Shown here piece after piece: positions 5,610 to 8,981 of a DNA stretch of 8,981 bases (positions are counted from its first letter, which is position 1; every line of letters starts with the position of its first letter). Both the position numbers and the translations under genes were made by a program. The notes under the pieces were generated by a model. That model saw nothing but the letters and a program-made list of their open reading frames with translations, was not told where the DNA came from and ran no database searches. This stretch comes from Lachnospiraceae bacterium. GTDB lineage: Bacteria; Bacillota; Clostridia; Lachnospirales; Lachnospiraceae. The stretch is taken from positions 1 to 8,981 of the forward strand of contig SVEW01000053.1 in the NCBI GenBank assembly GCA_015057205.1. Reading direction: 5' to 3'.

Positions 5610-6557
5610 ATGGACATGAAAAACGCAGTAATGTGGGGAATGAAGATTTTGGCACTCTTTGGAATTGTGCTCAATCTCTTCTTGCTTTGGAGAAAGACAA
5701 AGCAACTGAGAGCAACCACCGAAAAGGATGAAATTTTCGGTCTGACAGGCGAAGAAATTTGGCAGCATCAGAAACAACCTAGAAGAGCAATTCCAAACGC
5801 AATCATTGGTTTGGTAGCAAACTTTTTTGATACTTTGGGTATCGGATCTTTTGCTCCATCATCATCTGCATTCAAAATTGCAAAATCAGTAGACGATATC
5901 AATGTACCGGGTACATTAAACGTAGGTGATACTTTCCCGGTATGTATCGAGGCATTTTTATTCTTTGGATTCGTAGATATGGATCTTATAACATTAGGAT
6001 TAATGTTAGTAGCTTTTGTAATCGGTGCTGTTTTAGGAGCTGGTGTTGTATCTAAATTTGACCGTAAGAAAGTTCGTTTATCCATGTTTGCCGGATTATT
6101 TATCTTAGGTATCGTAATGTTATGTAAGGTAATGGGCGTTGGACCATTCGGTATCGTTGGAACTGCAACAAAGTTACGTGGCATTAAGTTAGTAATCGCA
6201 GTTGTATGTAACTTCATTTTTGGTGCTTTAATGTGTATCGGTGTTGGTTTGTATGCACCATGTATGGCATTATGTGCACTTCTTGGATTGAACGTAGGAT
6301 GTGCTTTCCCGGCTATGATGGGATCTTGTGCATACCTGATGGCATTTGGTAATGGACCTAAATTTATCAAAGAAGGACGTCTTGACTTCCATGCTACATG
6401 GATGCAGGGTATCTTCGGATGTATCGGTGTATTCCTTGCTTACTACGTAGTTAAGAGCATGGACTTAAAGACACTTACATACGTTGTAATATGTGTTTGT
6501 GAGCTAACAGCATTTATGTTCTTAAAGGATGCTATTACCAAAGGATCCGAAGCTTAA
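5610..6557 (+). CDS. TauE/SafE-family (DUF81) permease
   Basis: 315 aa; ATG 5610 has GAGGAGG about 9 nt upstream. A second in-frame ATG at 5616 is less well spaced. Integral membrane protein with about eight to nine hydrophobic segments: 8-27; then a charged cytosolic-type loop at 28-60 (RRKT..., EEIWQHQKQPRR); then about 61-80, 109-122, 126-147, 156-177, 192-215, 216-246, 265-283 and 287-305. The stretch GLVANFFDTLGIGSFAPSS (67-85) resembles the glycine-rich first half-repeat motif of TauE/SafE proteins, and GALMCIGVGLYAPCMALCALLGL (205-227) the second. Family members move small anions such as sulfite or sulfoacetate, but many have no known substrate. It opens the right arm next to the proline racemase; the terminator between them means they are probably separate units, though both may be in one regulon. 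Substrate here is unknown. Confidence 0.8.
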   Translation: MDMKNAVMWGMKILALFGIVLNLFLLWRKTKQLRATTEKDEIFGLTGEEIWQHQKQPRRAIPNAIIGLVANFFDTLGIGSFAPSSSAFKIAKSVDDINVPGTLNVGDTFPVCIEAFLFFGFVDMDLITLGLMLVAFVIGAVLGAGVVSKFDRKKVRLSMFAGLFILGIVMLCKVMGVGPFGIVGTATKLRGIKLVIAVVCNFIFGALMCIGVGLYAPCMALCALLGLNVGCAFPAMMGSCAYLMAFGNGPKFIKEGRLDFHATWMQGIFGCIGVFLAYYVVKSMDLKTLTYVVICVCELTAFMFLKDAITKGSEA

Positions 6558-6584
6558 TAAAGCTTTTCATTTGACATTAATTAT

Positions 6585-6630
6585 AAAAGGGCTGCCACTG
6601 CTGGAGAACCTTCCCGGTGGCGGCTTTTTT
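6585..6630 (+). terminator. Rho-independent terminator of the permease gene
   Basis: GCTGCCAC (6591-6598) pairs with GTGGCGGC (6617-6624), one G-U in RNA, and six Ts follow (6625-6630). It starts about 30 bp after the permease stop. A small extra hairpin, AAGCTT-aata-AAGCTT, overlaps the stop codon itself. Confidence 0.88.
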
Positions 6631-6681
6631 ATGAGAGTAGCAGGCATGAAAATATGGAATCCCAGATATTAGTGGGAATAC

Positions 6682-6722
6682 TTTCGGTAATGTATAAGTC
6701 CATTGACTTTTATAAACCGAAA
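6682..6722. promoter_or_regulatory. Compound 41-bp dyad over the racemase promoter (candidate operator)
   Basis: Outer arms TTTCGGT (6682-6688) and ACCGAAA (6716-6722) are perfect inverted copies. Inside, AAGTC (6696-6700) and GACTT (6705-6709) form a second dyad with the same centre to within a few bases. The -35 element lies inside the inner right arm, and the outer right arm ends 3 bp before the -10. A protein bound here would cover the -35 and spacer, which suggests repression or regulator-controlled access. Confidence 0.5.
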
Positions 6723-6731
6723 AATTATAAT
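6703..6731 (+). promoter_or_regulatory. Promoter of the proline racemase gene
   Basis: TTGACT (6703-6708), a 17-bp spacer and a perfect TATAAT (6726-6731) give a start near 6738 and a leader of about 60 nt. This is the best sigma-A-type promoter in the window. The 240-bp gap before the racemase otherwise holds only the permease terminator and about 50 bp with no feature I can name. Confidence 0.75.
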
Positions 6732-6798
6732 AATAAGTGTAGTATTGAGGAATTTTTAGAAAATTAAGTACAATGTAATAAAAGAGGAGGACTACAAG

Positions 6799-7833
6799 GT
6801 GGAGTTAAAAGCAAACGTAAATGTTGACAGATTTGAGACAGCTGTGCAGGTTGTGGATGCACATACGGTTGGTGAATTCTGTCGTGTTGTTATCGGAGGA
6901 TTCCCTGAGCCACAGGGTAATACCATGATTGAGAAGAAGAACTGGATGGTTAAGAATTATGACCATGTTCGTACTGCATTGATGTTAGAGCCTAGAGGAC
7001 ATCATGATATGTTTGGTGCATTTCTTTGCGAGCCAATCAACAAGGAAGCTGATTTCGGTGTAATCTTTATGGATACCGGTGGATATTTAAACATGTGCGG
7101 ACATTGTACCATTGGTGCAGTTAGCGTTGCAATCGAGGCTGGTTTGGTAGAGTCTAAGGAAGGCGAGAACGAAGTTGCACTTGATGCACCTGCAGGTTTA
7201 ATCCGTACTAAGGCAATTGTGAAGAACGGTAAGGTTGAGTCCGTAACCTTAACCAACGTTCCTGCTTTTGTTTACAAAGAGAACCTGACTGTGAACGTAG
7301 ATGGTAAGGACATTCCATACACCATTTCTTTTGGCGGAAGTTTCTTCGCATTGGTTGATACAACCAAACTTGATATTGGAGAAATTAATGCAAAGACCGT
7401 TCCGGAGTATACCAAACTTGGTATGAAGATGATGGAGAAGATTAACAAGGAAGTAGAAATCAAACATCCGGAATTGGATATTACAACCGTTGATTTGGTT
7501 GAATTCTATGGACCGACTCCAAATCCAACAGAAGCCAGCATGAGAAACGTGGTTATCTTTGGTGATAGTCAGGCTGACCGTTCTCCTTGTGGAACCGGTA
7601 CATCTGCGAAATTAGCAACGTTACATCACTGGGGCGAATTAAAGGTTGGTGAAGAGTTCATTTATGAAAGCTTTATCGGTACCAGATTCAAAGGTGTGAT
7701 TAAGGAAACTGCCAAGGTTGCTGACTATGACGCAGTTATTCCGATGATTACCGGAAGCTGCTACCTGACCGGTTTTGGAACGTATTTGATTGACGAAACG
7801 GACCCATTGAAATATGGATTCTTAGTAGGCTAA
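6799..7833 (+). CDS. prdF: Proline racemase (PrdF type)
   Basis: 344 aa, near the usual length. The start is GTG 6799 with GAGGAGG 8 nt upstream; no ATG gives a better fit. The enzyme interconverts L- and D-proline in the cytosol without cofactors, using two cysteine acid/base residues. Seen: DAHTVGEFCRVV (20-31), EPRGHHDMFGAF (64-75), the first catalytic motif GGYLNMCGH with Cys100, ISFGGSFFA after residue 175, and the second catalytic motif DRSPCGTGTSAKLATLH with Cys264. Both catalytic cysteines are present, which argues against the trans-3-hydroxyproline dehydratase branch, where the second is Thr. The sequence closely follows my memory of the clostridial PrdF racemase; 4-hydroxyproline 2-epimerase is the main alternative. 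Cys103, three residues after the first catalytic Cys, is unusual; the relatives I recall carry Gly or Asn there. D-proline feeds proline reductase, for which PrdC is the electron carrier. Confidence 0.9.
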   Translation: MELKANVNVDRFETAVQVVDAHTVGEFCRVVIGGFPEPQGNTMIEKKNWMVKNYDHVRTALMLEPRGHHDMFGAFLCEPINKEADFGVIFMDTGGYLNMCGHCTIGAVSVAIEAGLVESKEGENEVALDAPAGLIRTKAIVKNGKVESVTLTNVPAFVYKENLTVNVDGKDIPYTISFGGSFFALVDTTKLDIGEINAKTVPEYTKLGMKMMEKINKEVEIKHPELDITTVDLVEFYGPTPNPTEASMRNVVIFGDSQADRSPCGTGTSAKLATLHHWGELKVGEEFIYESFIGTRFKGVIKETAKVADYDAVIPMITGSCYLTGFGTYLIDETDPLKYGFLVG

Positions 7834-7858
7834 ATATATATAAGAAACAGTAGTAAGG

Positions 7859-7902
7859 CTACCGTGCCGGAGCGTGTTTATGCTCTGGGCGGTAGTTTTT
7901 TT
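7859..7902 (+). terminator. Rho-independent terminator of the proline racemase gene
   Basis: CTACCG (7859-7864) pairs with CGGTAG (7890-7895), with further inner pairing of GGAGC with GCTCT, and seven Ts follow (7896-7902). It starts 25 bp after the stop codon and separates the racemase from the TPR gene. Confidence 0.9.
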
Positions 7903-7969
7903 GTTTTCGGAAAAAATATATACTATTTTACAAATTCACAGATTAGTCTTTGAAGTGTTGTATGATGTA

Positions 7970-7994
7970 GGAGGAAACGTATGGTTTGACATAC
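7970..7994 (+). promoter_or_regulatory. Two-codon mini-ORF (Met-Val-stop) with strong ribosome binding site upstream of the TPR gene
   Basis: GGAGG (7970-7974) is followed by ATG GTT TGA (7981-7989). The site is a better Shine-Dalgarno match than that of the TPR gene 40 bp downstream (GGAGAGG). The ATG lies in a small dyad, GTATG (7979-7983) with CATAC (7990-7994). It is out of frame with the TPR gene, whose frame has a TGA at 8000-8002. It may be a leader that affects translation, or chance. Confidence 0.3.
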
Positions 7995-8020
7995 AATTTT
8001 GAAAGACGGAGAGGTGTACT

Positions 8021-8981
8021 ATGCAAAGACAATCGGATTTAAAACGCTTGGCAAGGGGATATCGCGATGAGGGTGAAAAATTATTTAAAAATGGCCATAT
8101 GGCAGATGCGGTTACGTTATACCGTAAGGCCATTCAGTTATACGAGCAGATAGAAGAACCATGCGAGTATGTGGATGCTGAAGTGCGTCTGGGTGTGTTA
8201 TATGCATTGTCTGGTGAGAATGATATGGCAATGGATTGTTATTTAAAGGCGTTGGATACTGCTATGCAGGTTGATTATTGGTATGCGCAGGCGCGAATTT
8301 ATAATAATATAGGAAATGACGTGATGGAGATAGGGGAGTTTCATCAGGCGAGAGACATCTTTTTACGAGCTTTGGAATTTACAAAACACGAGGATTGCAA
8401 GAAACACCCGAATTACGACAGGATTACATTGATTCTTTACATGAATCTGGCGTGTGCTCATACATCACTAAAACAGTTGGGCGAGGCAGATAAGTATATT
8501 CGTCTGGCACGGGAAAAGTCGGAGAAAACCAACATTGATCGGAGTTTTGCGATTATGGTTTATGAGATTTTGTTAAGGGCAGAGCAGGGAAATCGGGAGT
8601 TTTATTTTGAACATATAGATGATTTATTGGAAACCTTAGAAAATGATTCGACAGATCAGGATTTTCAGCAACATACAGTACTATTAAGTACGTTGTTTGA
8701 GCAAATGGGAGAGTATGACCGTTGGGAACGCCTTTTAATGGCATTTGAGAAGTTTGCGGAATTGCAGGATCAGCTTTACTTCTATATGGAAAGTGTAAGA
8801 TTGTGGACGCAGTATTATCGTGCCATTGGAGACCAGATAAATGCCATGCATATGGCATCCGAGTTCTTTCGATATGCAGAGGCCTATAAGGAGGAGCAGA
8901 ATAAGAAGCGGGCAAAAGGAATCGGTGCGAAACTGGATTTACAGGTTGCTAAGACAAAACAGCAGGAAGATTCTTTGGTGA
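8021..8981 (+). CDS. TPR-repeat protein, N-terminal part (3' end off the window)
   Basis: ATG 8021, with GGAGAGG about 7 nt upstream, stays open for 320 codons to the right edge; the only in-frame stop upstream is TGA at 8000-8002, and there is no other start between. No signal peptide or membrane segment is visible, so it starts as a cytosolic protein. Helical repeats of the TPR type are seen at about 12-45 (AVTLYRKAIQLYEQ), 50-83 (LGVLYALSGENDMAMDCYLKAL), 87-122 (YNNIGNDVMEIGEFHQARDIFLRAL) and 133-168 (MNLACAHTSLKQLGEADKYIRLA), with more degenerate helices to about 285. Residues 286-320 are charged and coiled-coil-like (EEQNKKRAKG...KTKQQEDSLV). In clostridia this layout often leads into a GGDEF or kinase output domain, but that part is not in the window and is only a guess. 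A terminator upstream suggests it is unrelated to the racemase. Confidence 0.85.
   Translation, partial: MQRQSDLKRLARGYRDEGEKLFKNGHMADAVTLYRKAIQLYEQIEEPCEYVDAEVRLGVLYALSGENDMAMDCYLKALDTAMQVDYWYAQARIYNNIGNDVMEIGEFHQARDIFLRALEFTKHEDCKKHPNYDRITLILYMNLACAHTSLKQLGEADKYIRLAREKSEKTNIDRSFAIMVYEILLRAEQGNREFYFEHIDDLLETLENDSTDQDFQQHTVLLSTLFEQMGEYDRWERLLMAFEKFAELQDQLYFYMESVRLWTQYYRAIGDQINAMHMASEFFRYAEAYKEEQNKKRAKGIGAKLDLQVAKTKQQEDSLV

Noticed and set aside
5768..6370. 200-codon open frame on the minus strand opposite the permease gene
   Set aside because: It lies fully antisense to a well-supported membrane protein gene, has no ribosome binding site, and its product (rich in Pro, Asn, Thr, Lys) resembles no family. 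It is a shadow of the permease codon pattern.
6654..6680. TCCCA/TGGGA inverted repeat upstream of the racemase dyad
   Set aside because: Only 5 bp per arm with an 8-nt loop; too short to call without conservation data.
7986..7991. TTGACA as a possible -35 for the TPR gene
   Set aside because: Nothing like a -10 is found 16-18 bp downstream (the region is GA-rich Shine-Dalgarno sequence).
1439..8020. Sigma-54 (-24/-12) promoters, expected if a PrdR-type activator controlled these genes
   Set aside because: I found no TGGCAC-N5-TTGC-like element in the intergenic regions.
8553..8915. 120-codon open frame on the minus strand inside the TPR gene
   Set aside because: Antisense to a continuous TPR reading frame with regular repeats; composition is low-quality and there is no start signal.
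1..8981. CRISPR array, insertion sequence, tRNA, rRNA, phage or attachment site
   Set aside because: No regularly spaced repeats, transposase-like frames, cloverleaf sequences or flanking direct repeats were seen.

Overview
The window is a moderately AT-rich stretch with compact genes, strong GGAGG-type ribosome binding sites, TTGACA/TATAAT-like promoters and T-tailed hairpin terminators. Together with the gene content (PrdC, a PrdF-type proline racemase, a TPR sensor-like protein) this points to an anaerobic, amino-acid-fermenting member of the Clostridia. Lachnospiraceae or a relative is my best guess, but that placement is inference. I see no phage, IS, CRISPR, tRNA or rRNA sequence.

Layout. 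All genes left of about 5,311 are on the minus strand and all genes right of 5,610 are on the plus strand, so the two arms diverge from a 298-bp regulatory hub (5,312-5,609). Left arm, in order of transcription: an XRE-cupin regulator (5311-4754), a POT/PTR2-family peptide transporter (4561-3203), a YcxB-like two-TM membrane protein (3077-2496) closely followed by a LysR-type regulator (2482-1601), and a PrdC-like RnfC-family electron carrier that runs off the left edge (1438 to <1). Right arm: a TauE/SafE-type permease (5610-6557), a proline racemase of the PrdF type (6799-7833), and the N-terminal part of a TPR protein that runs off the right edge (8021 to >8981).

How the genes may work together. 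Proline racemase makes D-proline, the substrate of D-proline reductase. PrdC is the electron-transfer partner of that enzyme in Stickland fermentation. A peptide transporter could feed proline (as peptides) into the pathway, and the TauE/SafE-type permease could move a substrate, product or anion for it. Two regulators (LysR, XRE-cupin) sit among these genes. The reductase subunits themselves (prdA, prdB) are not in the window; they may lie beyond the left edge, downstream of prdC. The TPR gene is separated by a strong terminator and probably does not belong to the pathway.

The non-coding DNA is unusually rich in structure: two copies of an AAGAATT/AATTCTT dyad flank the prdC promoter, a compound 41-bp dyad covers the racemase promoter, tandem 20-bp repeats and twin extended -10 elements lie upstream of the permease, and a perfect 12-bp palindrome plus a structured leader precede the transporter. 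These are the best places to look for undescribed regulation.
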